From contig USBY01000023.1 of assembly GCA_900553015.1 (NCBI GenBank), positions 1 through 24,520 on the forward strand: 24,520 nt of DNA. The letters are read 5' to 3'. This document shows, piece after piece, positions 1-7,229 of the stretch. The notes beneath the pieces are model-generated. The model was not told the DNA's origin. It made no database searches and was given only the letters and a program-made list of their open reading frames with translations. The translations under genes were made by a program, and so were the position numbers. Origin of the DNA: an uncultured Clostridium sp. Its GTDB lineage: Bacteria; Bacillota; Clostridia; TANB77; CAG-508. Every line of letters starts with the position of its first letter. Within the stretch, counting starts at the first letter, position 1.

Positions 1-370
1 TTCCTGCTGGACAGTCTATTAAAATATAGTCAAATTCTTCTTTTAATTGCTTTGTTAAATCTCTCATTTGTTCTTCTGTTATTGCACTTTTATCTCTTGT
101 TTGGGCAGCAGGTAATAGGAATAATTCTTGAAAACGCTTGTCCTTAATTAATGCTTGTCTTAATTTACATTTTTCTTCTACAACATCTACGATATCATAA
201 ACAATTCTATTTTCTAGTCCCATTACGACATCCAAGTTACGAAGTCCTATATCTGTATCTACTAATACTACTTTTTTTCCTTCTAATGCTAGGGCAGAAC
301 CTAAGTTAGCTGTTGTAGTTGTTTTTCCTACTCCTCCTTTACCAGATGTTATAACTATTACTTCTCCCAT
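1..370 (-). CDS. minD: Septum site-determining ATPase MinD (N-terminal part, cut by window edge)
   Basis: MinD is a membrane-associated ParA/MinD-family ATPase that works with MinC to keep FtsZ rings away from the poles. The visible 123 residues begin MGEVIVITSGKGGVGKTTT. This is the deviant Walker A motif KGGVGKTT with its signature lysine. It is followed by VLVDTDIGLRNLDVVMGLENR, split here as the MinD-typical DTDIGLRNLD and VMGLENR, and then by the Walker B-like YILIDCPAG at the edge. The ATG at 368-370 is preceded by a strong AAGGAGG ribosome binding site. The C-terminal amphipathic membrane-targeting helix lies outside the window. No minC is visible upstream. The gene instead has its own promoter (432-460), so here it starts a transcript, and minE or other partners may follow beyond position 1. 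The family call is certain from the visible part. Confidence 0.95.
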   Translation of the reverse strand, partial: MGEVIVITSGKGGVGKTTTTANLGSALALEGKKVVLVDTDIGLRNLDVVMGLENRIVYDIVDVVEEKCKLRQALIKDKRFQELFLLPAAQTRDKSAITEEQMRDLTKQLKEEFDYILIDCPAG

Positions 371-431
371 AAATCTTCCTCCTTAAGCTAGTGCTTTTAT
401 ATCTCATTTATACATAAAATTTGACATTACT

Positions 432-460
432 ATAATATATGAAAAAGTATAAAAAGTCAA
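432..460 (-). promoter_or_regulatory. Sigma-A promoter of minD
   Basis: On the minus strand TTGACT and TATTAT are separated by exactly 17 bases, a near-consensus vegetative promoter. It lies about 60 bases upstream of the minD start. It is downstream of the terminator at 521-544, so minD is transcribed independently of the 504-aa gene. Confidence 0.75.
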
Positions 461-520
461 TCTTAGAAAGCTTATTTGCGTAAGATTTATACGTTTTTTT
501 ACTCTATATTTTTAGAAAGG

Positions 521-544
521 AAAAAAGCAGGATAACATCCTGCT
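521..544 (-). terminator. Rho-independent terminator of the 504-aa gene
   Basis: On the minus strand an 8-bp perfect stem (AGCAGGAT / ATCCTGCT) with a 3-base loop is followed by a run of T. It begins 9 bases after the stop codon of the gene at 553-2067. Confidence 0.85.
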
Positions 545-552
545 TCATCCGT

Positions 553-2067
553 TTACAAATATAAAATTTCCTCTACAAAAAAAGTAAATAATCTAAGACG
601 TTTTTCTTCTACGCCTTTTCTTTTCTGCGCTTCCAGAACCACTTCTTTGTTTATGTTCATTTTTCGCTTGCTCCCGGTAAGTGCTATAAGCTCTTGGCAG
701 ATCTGCTCTAACGCTTTTTCTTCTTTACTTAAATCCATGAGAGCCAGTTCAAACACAATTACATATTTACCTAATTGCGTAAGATTTGGATTTGCTGTAG
801 CAATGGAATTTAACGAATAGTTTATCGCCAAACTATTTAGCTCTAAAATCGTATCAATATTCGCATTGTTATACTCTTCATAAGCTTTTTCCATGTATTC
901 TTCCGAATAGGTTCTAACCAGGCTTTTAAAAAAGTACCACTCCGGTTTTTGAAGTCCTTTACTAAGCAAGAGCTCCTCAAATTTTATATGTGAAAACCTA
1001 AACGTAGACATGATAAAAACTATCTCCCGAATTTTTAGTTCATTATCACTTGGTGAAAAAAGCATTTGCGGAGTAAAGTTACCAAAGTCTTTTTCTATGT
1101 TTTTTATAATGCATCGTACTAATTTAACAGCCTCGTTAATTACAATATTTTTTTCGTCTTTAGATGTCAAATTTAAAAAGTTTTGTATTTGTAACTCATT
1201 GCTTAATATGAGGCCTGTCGCAATATTATAATAGAAATTTTCTTTTAAAAGTTCCTCACCTCTTCGCTCGTCTGCTCCTTCAAGTAGCTCTTTATATAGT
1301 ATGTTTTCATCTTTTGGGTAAAGCTTACCTTCTACAAACCTTCCTGCACTTTGCCAGAATGCTCTAAAATCACCGTCCATATTTCTCAGGACTCTGACTA
1401 AGCACCAATAAATTGGTCTATTTAATTTAATTACCAATAGACTACTTTGCAAAAAAGGGTGTGCCAAGATATCTAATAGAAGTAAGTAGTAGAATTTCAG
1501 TCTGTTTTCTTCTATCCTGGTAAGACTATATGATTCTACTTTTTCTTTCATATATTTTGGAAATTCCATTTTTCCAAAATCATTTTCCTCTGTTATATAT
1601 CCAGCTACTGTGGGATAACCGTTATCTGCTACTTCAAGCTCTATTTCATATAGAGCTGAAGTGTTTCTCATTGCTTTTATAAATTCTTCAGATAACAGTT
1701 CAGCATAAATAATTTGCCTTATTTTAGCTACATCTTCCATTTCTGCAGTTTTTATTTTTTCACCCATAAGTACAAGATATTCATTTCTTTGCATTTCGCA
1801 AAATATAGCCAATATCTGTTTCTGAACACGGTTCATATCCTGCTCAAATGTTGACAAAATATTACTATGTATCTTTTCCACGCCTTTTGGCAACTCTTGA
1901 GTAAACATCTTCTCCGATGATAATATAACTCGCGAACTTATTTTCCCGTCCTCGATTATTTCCTTCGTTGTCCCTGAATTAGGTAATTTTGAAGCATGTT
2001 TTAAATCTCCAAAATACCGATTAAATTCATTTAGTTCCTTTGGTCTTAGCTTCTTACGTATTAACAT
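553..2067 (-). CDS. Unrecognised 504-aa protein, probably soluble and helical
   Basis: I do not recognise this family. The 504-residue product has no signal peptide, no convincing membrane segment and no familiar catalytic motif. It is rich in charged helical stretches, including a Glu/Lys-rich N-terminal region. A hydrophobic leucine run near residue 200 looks like a buried helix rather than a membrane anchor. The ATG at 2065-2067 follows AAGGAGGAG with good spacing. The gene stands alone. It has its own promoter (2120-2148) and its own terminator (521-544), and it is divergent from the por operon. Its DNA is visibly richer in G and C, and uses more mixed codons, than the neighbouring minD and por genes, so recent acquisition is possible. 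A coding gene is likely; the function is unknown. Confidence 0.8.
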   Translation of the reverse strand: MLIRKKLRPKELNEFNRYFGDLKHASKLPNSGTTKEIIEDGKISSRVILSSEKMFTQELPKGVEKIHSNILSTFEQDMNRVQKQILAIFCEMQRNEYLVLMGEKIKTAEMEDVAKIRQIIYAELLSEEFIKAMRNTSALYEIELEVADNGYPTVAGYITEENDFGKMEFPKYMKEKVESYSLTRIEENRLKFYYLLLLDILAHPFLQSSLLVIKLNRPIYWCLVRVLRNMDGDFRAFWQSAGRFVEGKLYPKDENILYKELLEGADERRGEELLKENFYYNIATGLILSNELQIQNFLNLTSKDEKNIVINEAVKLVRCIIKNIEKDFGNFTPQMLFSPSDNELKIREIVFIMSTFRFSHIKFEELLLSKGLQKPEWYFFKSLVRTYSEEYMEKAYEEYNNANIDTILELNSLAINYSLNSIATANPNLTQLGKYVIVFELALMDLSKEEKALEQICQELIALTGSKRKMNINKEVVLEAQKRKGVEEKRLRLFTFFVEEILYL

Positions 2068-2119
2068 AATGATTTTCTCCTCCTTCTTAGACCTTTTTCA
2101 ACTTGCTTTTAGCCTTTAT

Positions 2120-2148
2120 AGTATATCACTTTCCGCAGATTATGTCTA
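2120..2148 (-). promoter_or_regulatory. Promoter of the 504-aa gene
   Basis: On the minus strand TAGACA and TATACT are separated by 17 bases, with TGA just before the -10 box (extended -10). The promoter lies about 50 bases upstream of the start at 2067. Its -35 box is 46 bases from the -35 of the divergent por promoter. Confidence 0.7.
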
Positions 2149-2194
2149 CTTAAGATTTTTATTTTTTTATGACCATTTATTCTAACAAATTGCC

Positions 2195-2223
2195 TTGACA
2201 CTTACGGCTTTTAAGAATATACT
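2195..2223 (+). promoter_or_regulatory. Sigma-A promoter of the por operon
   Basis: TTGACA and TATACT are separated by exactly 17 bases: a perfect -35 box and a five-of-six -10 box. The porC start follows about 50 bases later behind AAAGGAGGT. Such strength fits a core catabolic enzyme. Confidence 0.85.
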
Positions 2224-2274
2224 TTAAGTGTATATTTATACGTAAATTTACTAAAAGGAGGTAATTTCAAACCA

Positions 2275-2856
2275 ATGAACGATTTAATTGAAATTAGATG
2301 GCATGGTAGAGGTGGTCAAGGTGCAAAAACAGCTTCTTTGTTACTAGCTGATGCAGCATTTAACACAGGAAAATATATACAAGGATTTCCTGAATACGGA
2401 GCTGAAAGAATGGGTGCGCCAATCACAGCTTATAACAGAATTAGTACAACACCTATTAGAATACATTGTAATATTTACAATCCAGATTATGTAGTAGTTG
2501 TTGATGACACTTTGTTAAATTCTGTAGATGTTACTGCAGGTTTAAAAGAATCTGGAGCAATCATTATTAATACTACAAAAGACGGTGAAACACTAAAAAG
2601 ATTATTAAAAGGATATAAAGGACACATATATACAATAGATGCAAGAACTGTTTCCATCGAAGCTTTAGGAAAGTATTTTCCAAATACTCCTATGCTTGCT
2701 GCAGTTGTTAAAGTAACAGGAATTATTCCTGAAAAAGAATTCTTACAAGATATGGAAGGTTCTTTTAAACACAAATTTGCAAAGAAACCAGAAGTTATAG
2801 GTGGAAATATGAAAGCATTAGAAATAGCATTACAAAAAGTTATACAAGTACAATAA
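2275..2856 (+). CDS. porC: Pyruvate:ferredoxin oxidoreductase, gamma subunit
   Basis: This is the gamma subunit of a four-subunit 2-oxoacid:ferredoxin oxidoreductase, in the cytoplasm. The whole enzyme converts pyruvate and CoA to acetyl-CoA and CO2 with reduction of ferredoxin. The 193-aa length is typical. The N-terminus shows the family signature EIRWHGRGGQGAKTAS, followed by QGFPEYGAERMGAP, which belongs to the CoA-contacting domain III. The ATG follows AAAGGAGGT. The gene leads an operon in the order gamma-delta-alpha-beta. In other four-subunit enzymes (archaea, Thermotoga) this order is characteristic of pyruvate-type complexes. The gap of 111 bases to porD contains degenerate copies of the window's palindromic repeat, whereas the later genes overlap. 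Substrate specificity (pyruvate versus another 2-oxoacid) is inferred from the alpha and beta subunits. Confidence 0.93.
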   Translation: MNDLIEIRWHGRGGQGAKTASLLLADAAFNTGKYIQGFPEYGAERMGAPITAYNRISTTPIRIHCNIYNPDYVVVVDDTLLNSVDVTAGLKESGAIIINTTKDGETLKRLLKGYKGHIYTIDARTVSIEALGKYFPNTPMLAAVVKVTGIIPEKEFLQDMEGSFKHKFAKKPEVIGGNMKALEIALQKVIQVQ

Positions 2857-2858
2857 CA

Positions 2859-2950
2859 GGGATTAGAGGGACATTCCTATATTAAAATTCTACTTAAAGT
2901 TTTGTTTTTATGTTTACAAATGAACTTTAAGCCCCGTCCCCAAAGTTCAT
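2859..2950. repeat. Degenerate repeat-family copy and inverted repeat between porC and porD
   Basis: Bases 2859-2878 (GGGATTAGAGGGACATTCCT) differ from the window's repeat core at a few positions. Further on, ATGAACTTT (2920-2928) and AAAGTTCAT (2942-2950) form a perfect 9-bp inverted repeat. Its 13-base loop contains CCCCGTCCCC, like the other arm of the repeat. The structure lies within the por transcript just before the porD ribosome binding site. It looks like an old, decayed copy; a role in setting subunit ratios is only inference. Confidence 0.5.
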
Positions 2951-2967
2951 AAGAAAGGAGTTTAAAA

Positions 2968-3273
2968 ATGGATAAGACAAATATAAATAACTCAACTCCA
3001 ATGGAAGATATGACAATTGGAGGAACAATATATAATGCTGGAAATTCTCGCGAAGTTAAAACTGGAGATTGGAGAAGCATGAAACCTATATTTGATAGTG
3101 AAAAATGTAAACAATGTGGGTTATGTTTCCCTGTTTGCCCAGAAAACGCGATTCCAGTTGGAAAAGATATGAAAAGAACAGATTTTAATTATGATTATTG
3201 TAAAGGATGTGGCGTTTGTGCCAAAGTTTGTCCTTTTAAAGCAATCTCAATGGTAGAGGAGGGAATTGAATAA
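2968..3273 (+). CDS. porD: Pyruvate:ferredoxin oxidoreductase, delta (ferredoxin-like) subunit
   Basis: This is the 101-aa iron-sulfur subunit that carries electrons from the catalytic beta subunit out to soluble ferredoxin. Two complete CxxCxxCxxxCP motifs are visible: Cys47, 50, 53, 57 and Cys78, 81, 84, 88. Together they bind two [4Fe-4S] clusters. The roughly 40-residue N-terminal extension containing GDWRSMKPIFD is typical of delta subunits and separates it from free ferredoxins. The ATG follows AAAGGAG. The stop codon overlaps the porA start by one base (TAATG at 3271-3275), so translation is probably coupled. Confidence 0.93.
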   Translation: MDKTNINNSTPMEDMTIGGTIYNAGNSREVKTGDWRSMKPIFDSEKCKQCGLCFPVCPENAIPVGKDMKRTDFNYDYCKGCGVCAKVCPFKAISMVEEGIE

Positions 3274-4469
3274 TGAGTATTAGAGAACGTTTAAGTGGTA
3301 ATGAAGCTGCAGCTACAGCTATGAAGCAAATAAATCCAGACGTTGTTGCTGCCTTCCCTATTACACCATCAACAGAAATACCACAATATTTTTCTACTTT
3401 TGTTAGCAATGGTGCTGTTGATACAGAATTCGTTGCAGTAGAAAGTGAACATAGTGCAATGAGTGCCTGTGTTGGTGCAGAAGCTGCAGGTGCTAGAGCT
3501 ATGACAGCTACATCTTCAAACGGATTATCTTTCATGTGGGAAATGATATATATAGCTTCATCATTACGTTTACCTATAGTAATGTCACTTGTTAATAGAG
3601 CTGTATCTGGACCATTAAATATCCACAATGATCACTCTGATGCAATGGGTGTTCGTGATGCTGGATGGATAATGTTATTCTCAGAAAGTAATCAAGAAGC
3701 ATATGATAACTTATTAATGGCTCATAGAATAGCAGAACATAAAGATGTTTTATTACCATTAATGGTTTGTCAAGATGGATTTATTACATCACATTCTATA
3801 GAAACAATAGATTTAGTAGAAGATGATAAAGTAAAAGAGTTTGTTGGTACATATAAGCCAGAACATTACTTATTAAATAGTAAAGAACCTATTTCTATGG
3901 GACCTTTAGATTTACAAGGATATTTATTCGAACATAAGGCTCAACAAGCACAAGCTATGAAAAATGCTAAAAAAGTTATTTTAGAAGTAGCAGAAGAATT
4001 CGAAAAATTAACAGGTAGAAAATATGGTTTATTCGAAGAATATAAATTAGAAGATGCAGATGTTGCTATTGTTTGTATGAACTCTACAGCAGGTACTGCA
4101 AAATTTGTAGTAGATGATTTACGTAGTAAAGGTGTTAAAGCTGGACTATTAAAAGTTCGTGTATTTAGACCATTCCCTGCAGAAGAAATTGCTAAAGCTT
4201 TAGCAAATGTAAAAGCAGTTGCAGTATTAGATAAAGCAGATTCTTTAAATGCTGCTGGTGGTGCATTATTTACAGATGTTACATCTGGTATGTATGTAAA
4301 TAATATTCATGTACCTACAGTAAGTTATATCTATGGAATTGGCGGTAGAGATACAAAATCTGATGACATCGAAAAAGTTTACAATGATTTATTAGAAATC
4401 GTAGAAACAGGAAAAATAGATAATCCTTATAGACATTTAGGATTAAGAACGAAAGGAGCTGAAAAATAA
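3273..4469 (+). CDS. porA: Pyruvate:ferredoxin oxidoreductase, alpha subunit
   Basis: The alpha subunit supplies the thiamine diphosphate pyrimidine-binding domain and domain II. The 398-aa length is normal for four-subunit enzymes. Visible hallmarks are GNEAAATAMKQINPDVVAAF near the N-terminus, then AFPITPSTEI and EFVAVESEHSAMSACVGA, the latter with the glutamate region that activates the cofactor. Next comes TSSNGLSFMWE. The later SGPLNIHNDHSD matches the pyruvate-type alpha subunits better than the oxoisovalerate or oxoglutarate types. The C-terminal third has the domain II signature KVRVFRPFPAEEI. The gene begins one base inside porD, behind a GAGGAGGG site, and ends one base inside porB. 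There are no signs of damage. Confidence 0.94.
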   Translation: MSIRERLSGNEAAATAMKQINPDVVAAFPITPSTEIPQYFSTFVSNGAVDTEFVAVESEHSAMSACVGAEAAGARAMTATSSNGLSFMWEMIYIASSLRLPIVMSLVNRAVSGPLNIHNDHSDAMGVRDAGWIMLFSESNQEAYDNLLMAHRIAEHKDVLLPLMVCQDGFITSHSIETIDLVEDDKVKEFVGTYKPEHYLLNSKEPISMGPLDLQGYLFEHKAQQAQAMKNAKKVILEVAEEFEKLTGRKYGLFEEYKLEDADVAIVCMNSTAGTAKFVVDDLRSKGVKAGLLKVRVFRPFPAEEIAKALANVKAVAVLDKADSLNAAGGALFTDVTSGMYVNNIHVPTVSYIYGIGGRDTKSDDIEKVYNDLLEIVETGKIDNPYRHLGLRTKGAEK

Positions 4470-5422
4470 TGCCATATAATTTAAAAGAAGTAGTCGCAAA
4501 TAAACCTTCAAGATTTTCTGAAGGACATAAAATGTGTGCAGGTTGTGGAGCTCCACCAGTTGCTAGAATGGTTTTACGTGCATTAAAACCAGAAGATCAT
4601 GCTGTAATCGCTACAGCTACTGGATGTATGGAAGTTTCTACATTTACATACCCATATACATCTTGGACAGATTCATTTATTCATACAGCTTTCGAAAATG
4701 CTGGAAGTACATTATCTGGTGTTGAAGCTGCATACAAATCTTTAAAGAAACAAGGAAAATTAGAAGAAGATACACATACAAAATTCATCGCATTTGGTGG
4801 AGATGGTGGAACTTATGATATAGGTTTACAATCACTTTCAGGTGCTATGGAAAGAGGTCATGACATGGTTTATGTATGTTACGATAATGGTGCATATATG
4901 AACACAGGTATTCAACGTTCTTCTGCAACCCCTAAATTTGCAGATACAACAACTTCACCTGCTGGAACAGTTATCCCAGGTAAAGCACAAGAAAGAAAAG
5001 ATTTAACAGAAATAATGGTATCACATCATTTACCATATGTTGCTCAAACTCTTGCTATGACTAATTTTAAAGATTTATATGAAAAAGCAGAAAAAGCAAT
5101 ATATACAGAAGGACCAACATTCTTAAATGTAATGGCTCCTTGCCCAAGAGGATGGGGATACCCAACAGAAGACTTAATGCAAATTAACAAATTAGCTGCA
5201 GATACATGTTATTGGCCACTATATGAAGTTGTAGATGGTAAATATAAAATAACATATAAACCAGCTAAGAAACTTCCAGTAGAAGAATTCTTAAAACCAC
5301 AAAAACGTTTTAGACATATGTTTAAACCAGGAAATGAGTGGATGATAGAAGAATTCCAAAGAATAGTTGATAAGAGATGGAATGAATTATTACAATTAGA
5401 AGAAATGACAAATAAAGAATAA
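4469..5422 (+). CDS. porB: Pyruvate:ferredoxin oxidoreductase, beta subunit
   Basis: This is the catalytic subunit, which binds the thiamine diphosphate diphosphate group and a proximal [4Fe-4S] cluster. The 317-aa length is typical. The four expected cluster ligands are present: Cys23 and Cys26 in CAGC, Cys53 in TGCMEV, and Cys225 in APCPRGWG. The diphosphate and Mg motif is GDGG at about 111-114, with Asn140-Gly141 following in CYDNGAYMNTG. The sequence CPRGW near the end is usual for pyruvate enzymes. The start overlaps the porA stop by one base and follows GAAAGGAG. The operon ends at a hairpin (5429-5466) made from one of the dispersed repeats. Confidence 0.95.
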   Translation: MPYNLKEVVANKPSRFSEGHKMCAGCGAPPVARMVLRALKPEDHAVIATATGCMEVSTFTYPYTSWTDSFIHTAFENAGSTLSGVEAAYKSLKKQGKLEEDTHTKFIAFGGDGGTYDIGLQSLSGAMERGHDMVYVCYDNGAYMNTGIQRSSATPKFADTTTSPAGTVIPGKAQERKDLTEIMVSHHLPYVAQTLAMTNFKDLYEKAEKAIYTEGPTFLNVMAPCPRGWGYPTEDLMQINKLAADTCYWPLYEVVDGKYKITYKPAKKLPVEEFLKPQKRFRHMFKPGNEWMIEEFQRIVDKRWNELLQLEEMTNKE

Positions 5423-5428
5423 ATACTG

Positions 5429-5466
5429 AAGAGGGATTTGGGGACGTTCCTTTTTTCCCTCTTTTT
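5429..5466 (+). terminator. Repeat-derived terminator after porB
   Basis: The arms AAGAGGGA (5429-5436) and TCCCTCTT (5456-5463) pair perfectly and are followed by T residues. The region 5433-5459 is one full 27-bp copy of the dispersed repeat (core GGGATTTGGGGACGTTC, ending in TTTTTTCCC). The repeat therefore doubles as the likely terminator of the por operon, backed up by a second one at 5524-5556. Confidence 0.65.
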
Positions 5467-5523
5467 CAATATACTTAAGTTACAAATCTATGATGATTTT
5501 ATTCTTTTATAACTTAAATTTTT

Positions 5524-5556
5524 AAGAGTTAAGATTTCTTTATCTTAACTCTTTTT
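5524..5556. terminator. Bidirectional terminator between porB and the winged-helix gene
   Basis: A perfect 12-bp stem (AAGAGTTAAGAT at 5524-5535, ATCTTAACTCTT at 5542-5553) has a 6-base loop. It has T on the plus-strand side and A on the other, so it can stop transcription from both directions. The stop codon of the minus-strand gene (5545-5547) is inside the right arm. Confidence 0.85.
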
Positions 5557-5871
5557 ATGTATTTCCCTATTATTTATAATTTCAAACCCTAATTTTGTTA
5601 TTTTATAAACTGTAACTGTTTTTCCTGTATATTTACAAGTTTTTTTAGCAGTTGCTTCTACAAAACCCATTTTTTCTAATTCGGTTAATCTTGGAGCGGT
5701 TGTGTTACGTTCATCTGTATTTGTTAATTTTTGCTTATATAATTCAACCGCAATTTCTTTAGCAGTTTTATTTCCCATACATAAACTTTCTAGAATTTGT
5801 TCATATCTTACCTTTCTATTTGGCTTAATCTCTTCGAAACTTTTTCTTCTAGTTAGCCAAGTTATTTTCAT
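5545..5871 (-). CDS. Small winged-helix DNA-binding protein
   Basis: The 108-aa product looks like a winged helix-turn-helix regulator. Residues of about 20-45 (YEQILESLCMGNKTAKEIAV) form a first helix and turn. RLTELEKMGFVEA resembles a recognition helix leading into the wing, which carries CKYTGKTVTVYKIT. No ligand or enzyme domain is present, so it is probably a small transcriptional regulator or a mobile-element accessory protein. The ATG follows AAAGGAG. That ribosome binding site lies directly against one of the 27-bp repeats (5888-5914), so its leader contains the repeat. Beyond that repeat lies the transposase gene on the same strand. The target is unknown. Confidence 0.75.
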   Translation of the reverse strand: MKITWLTRRKSFEEIKPNRKVRYEQILESLCMGNKTAKEIAVELYKQKLTNTDERNTTAPRLTELEKMGFVEATAKKTCKYTGKTVTVYKITKLGFEIINNREIHKKS

Positions 5872-5887
5872 TTGTACATCTCCTTTA

Positions 5888-5914
5888 GGGATTTGGGGAC
5901 GTTCTTTAAATCCC
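5888..5914. repeat. 27-bp palindromic repeat, left border of the RAYT unit
   Basis: The repeat starts with the family core GGGATTTGGGGACGTTC and ends in TTTAAATCCC. Its outer 7 bases, GGGATTT and AAATCCC, pair. It is the exact reverse complement, over 27 of 27 bases, of the copy at 6890-6916 on the other side of the transposase gene. Confidence 0.9.
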
Positions 5915-5954
5915 GCTTTTACTACTATTTTTATTATAAATTCTTAACTATTTC

Positions 5955-6725
5955 TTATTTTAGTTTTTTCTCTATTACCGAAATTCTATTTTTACCTATT
6001 CCTAATATAGCACAAATATTTTTATTGCTTATTTTATATTTCACCTTTAAAAATTTTTTGAACTCTAAAATTAAGCTATTAGATTTTCTAATTTCAGCTA
6101 TAGATGTATTATACTTATTACAAAATTCCTCGATGATTATTTCTACACTTTGTCTTTCAACTTTTTCCAATCTTTCATCTTCATCAATAAAATGATATTC
6201 TATTCTTTTATCTACATCGGTAGATGCATATTTAAAATTTTCTCCGAAAATTGAACATAAAATATCATTCCTCATCTTGTCCTCTAAAAAATCTTTACAT
6301 GAAGAATATTGATAAAAATGAGCTTTTTCTACTATCCCAGCTTTCACTGGATTTTCATGGATATATTTTATACAAGAAAGCAAATGAATCCCATTTTCTA
6401 TCATTTCAGAATGATATCTATTGAAAAAAACATATCCAGATCTCTCTTCTTGTAAGTTATAAAATATAGCATATGCTGTATTTATTTTTCGCATAAGTGT
6501 TTCTACTTTATTTATTTCTTTAGTATGTATTAATAAATGTGCATGATTATCCATAACACAATATGCTATTAAATCTATCCCCTCTAATTCTTTAATACAT
6601 TTATTTAATAAAAAAGTATACTTTTCCTTGTATTCTTGTTTATAAAAAATAAATTCACTCTTTATACCTTTTGCAACAATATGTACAAATTTAGATACTA
6701 TATTTTTTCTAGCAATTCTAGACAT
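5955..6725 (-). CDS. REP-associated tyrosine transposase (RAYT, Y1/HUH superfamily)
   Basis: A 256-aa single-strand DNA transposase of the Y1 (IS200-like TnpA) superfamily. The metal-binding HUH pair is His61 and His63 in MDNHAHLLIH. The nucleophile is probably Tyr121 in CIKYIHENPVKAG, the usual Y-I-x-x-N-P context of this family. Between them FFNRYHSEMI is also typical. At 256 aa it is much longer than IS200 TnpA (about 150 aa). The extra C-terminal part includes NKNICAILGIGKNRISVIEK, which looks like a helix-turn-helix; this fits RAYT proteins. The ATG follows TAGGAGGG. The open reading frame is intact with all catalytic residues, so it may be active. Exact inverted palindromic repeats flank it, and related copies occur through the window, which strengthens the RAYT assignment over a plain insertion-sequence transposase. 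Confidence 0.9.
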   Translation of the reverse strand: MSRIARKNIVSKFVHIVAKGIKSEFIFYKQEYKEKYTFLLNKCIKELEGIDLIAYCVMDNHAHLLIHTKEINKVETLMRKINTAYAIFYNLQEERSGYVFFNRYHSEMIENGIHLLSCIKYIHENPVKAGIVEKAHFYQYSSCKDFLEDKMRNDILCSIFGENFKYASTDVDKRIEYHFIDEDERLEKVERQSVEIIIEEFCNKYNTSIAEIRKSNSLILEFKKFLKVKYKISNKNICAILGIGKNRISVIEKKLK

Positions 6726-6866
6726 CAGCCCTCCTATTTATTTTACTAATTTGGATATAATTTTGGAATTAATAATAAATTAGATAATAATAGAAAAAAT
6801 TAATTTTTAATTATAAGAAAAAATGATTATAAAAATTCTAAAGATATAAAAATACTTAATTATAAT

Positions 6867-6916
6867 GGAACGTTCTTTAAAATAATTTAGGGATTTAAAG
6901 AACGTCCCCAAATCCC
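6867..6916. repeat. 27-bp palindromic repeat plus inverted half copy, right border of the RAYT unit
   Basis: The full copy is 6890-6916, the reverse complement of 5888-5914. Just before it, 6867-6881 (GGAACGTTCTTTAAA) pairs with 6894-6908 at 14 of 15 positions. This end can therefore fold into a larger hairpin, like the paired copies elsewhere in the window. It lies 17 bases after the ferredoxin stop. Confidence 0.85.
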
Positions 6917-6933
6917 TAATTAAATCTATGTAA

Positions 6934-7104
6934 TTATTCTTCTTCTGGCGCTTCAACTGGGCAAACTCCTGCACATGTACCACAAGAGATACAAGCTTCT
7001 GGATCTATTACGAATTTATCATCTCCTTGTGAAATGCATCCTACTGGACATTCTGCTGCACAAGCTCCACAACTTATACATTTATCTGTTATTTTATATG
7101 CCAT
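6934..7104 (-). CDS. 2[4Fe-4S] clostridial-type ferredoxin
   Basis: A 56-residue soluble electron carrier. It has two CxxCxxCxxxCP motifs, Cys9, 12, 15, 19 and Cys38, 41, 44, 48, each flanked as in clostridial ferredoxin, and an acidic tail EEE. An additional Cys23 sits where many relatives have alanine. I chose the ATG at 7102-7104, preceded by GAAAGGTGGTGA. An upstream GTG in frame would lie inside that ribosome binding site. It is the obvious acceptor for the Por complex encoded nearby, although it is transcribed separately on the other strand. The 125-base gap to ricT shows no strong terminator, so part of its transcription may come from the upstream operon. The transposase unit begins just after it. 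Confidence 0.94.
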   Translation of the reverse strand: MAYKITDKCISCGACAAECPVGCISQGDDKFVIDPEACISCGTCAGVCPVEAPEEE

Positions 7105-7229
7105 AATATTCACCACCTTTCAGTACTATATTTTTTACTACATTATTGCTACTACTTATCTGCTACGTTCGAGCATTAATTACGTTAAACCATTAATTCA
7201 TTATATGTTATAATAAAACATTTATTACA

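Larger units (their letters stand above)
5888..6916 (-). mobile_element. RAYT transposase unit bounded by inverted palindromic repeats
   Basis: A 1,029-bp unit consists of one Y1/HUH transposase gene with an exact inverted 27-bp palindromic repeat at each end. Several copies of the same repeat occur elsewhere in the window without a transposase. This is the arrangement known for REP-associated tyrosine transposases and their REP/BIME elements. Whether the whole unit moves, or whether only the repeats do, cannot be told from one copy. No clear target-site duplication is visible; Y1 enzymes do not normally make one. Confidence 0.75.

Noticed and set aside
465..487. Imperfect inverted repeat around the minD promoter as an operator
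   Set aside because: The arms are 7 bases of AT-rich sequence with a long loop. This is expected by chance in such DNA, and no regulator is implied.
1010..1231. Plus-strand open frame of 73 codons opposite the 504-aa gene
   Set aside because: It has no ribosome binding site or family resemblance and lies wholly inside a well-supported gene on the other strand. The same applies to the other antisense frames, such as 2487-2774, 3236-3628, 7585-7797 and 10250-10603.
2877..3080. Minus-strand open frame across the porC-porD gap
   Set aside because: It runs through the inverted repeat and into porD, has no ribosome binding site and shows no recognisable protein.
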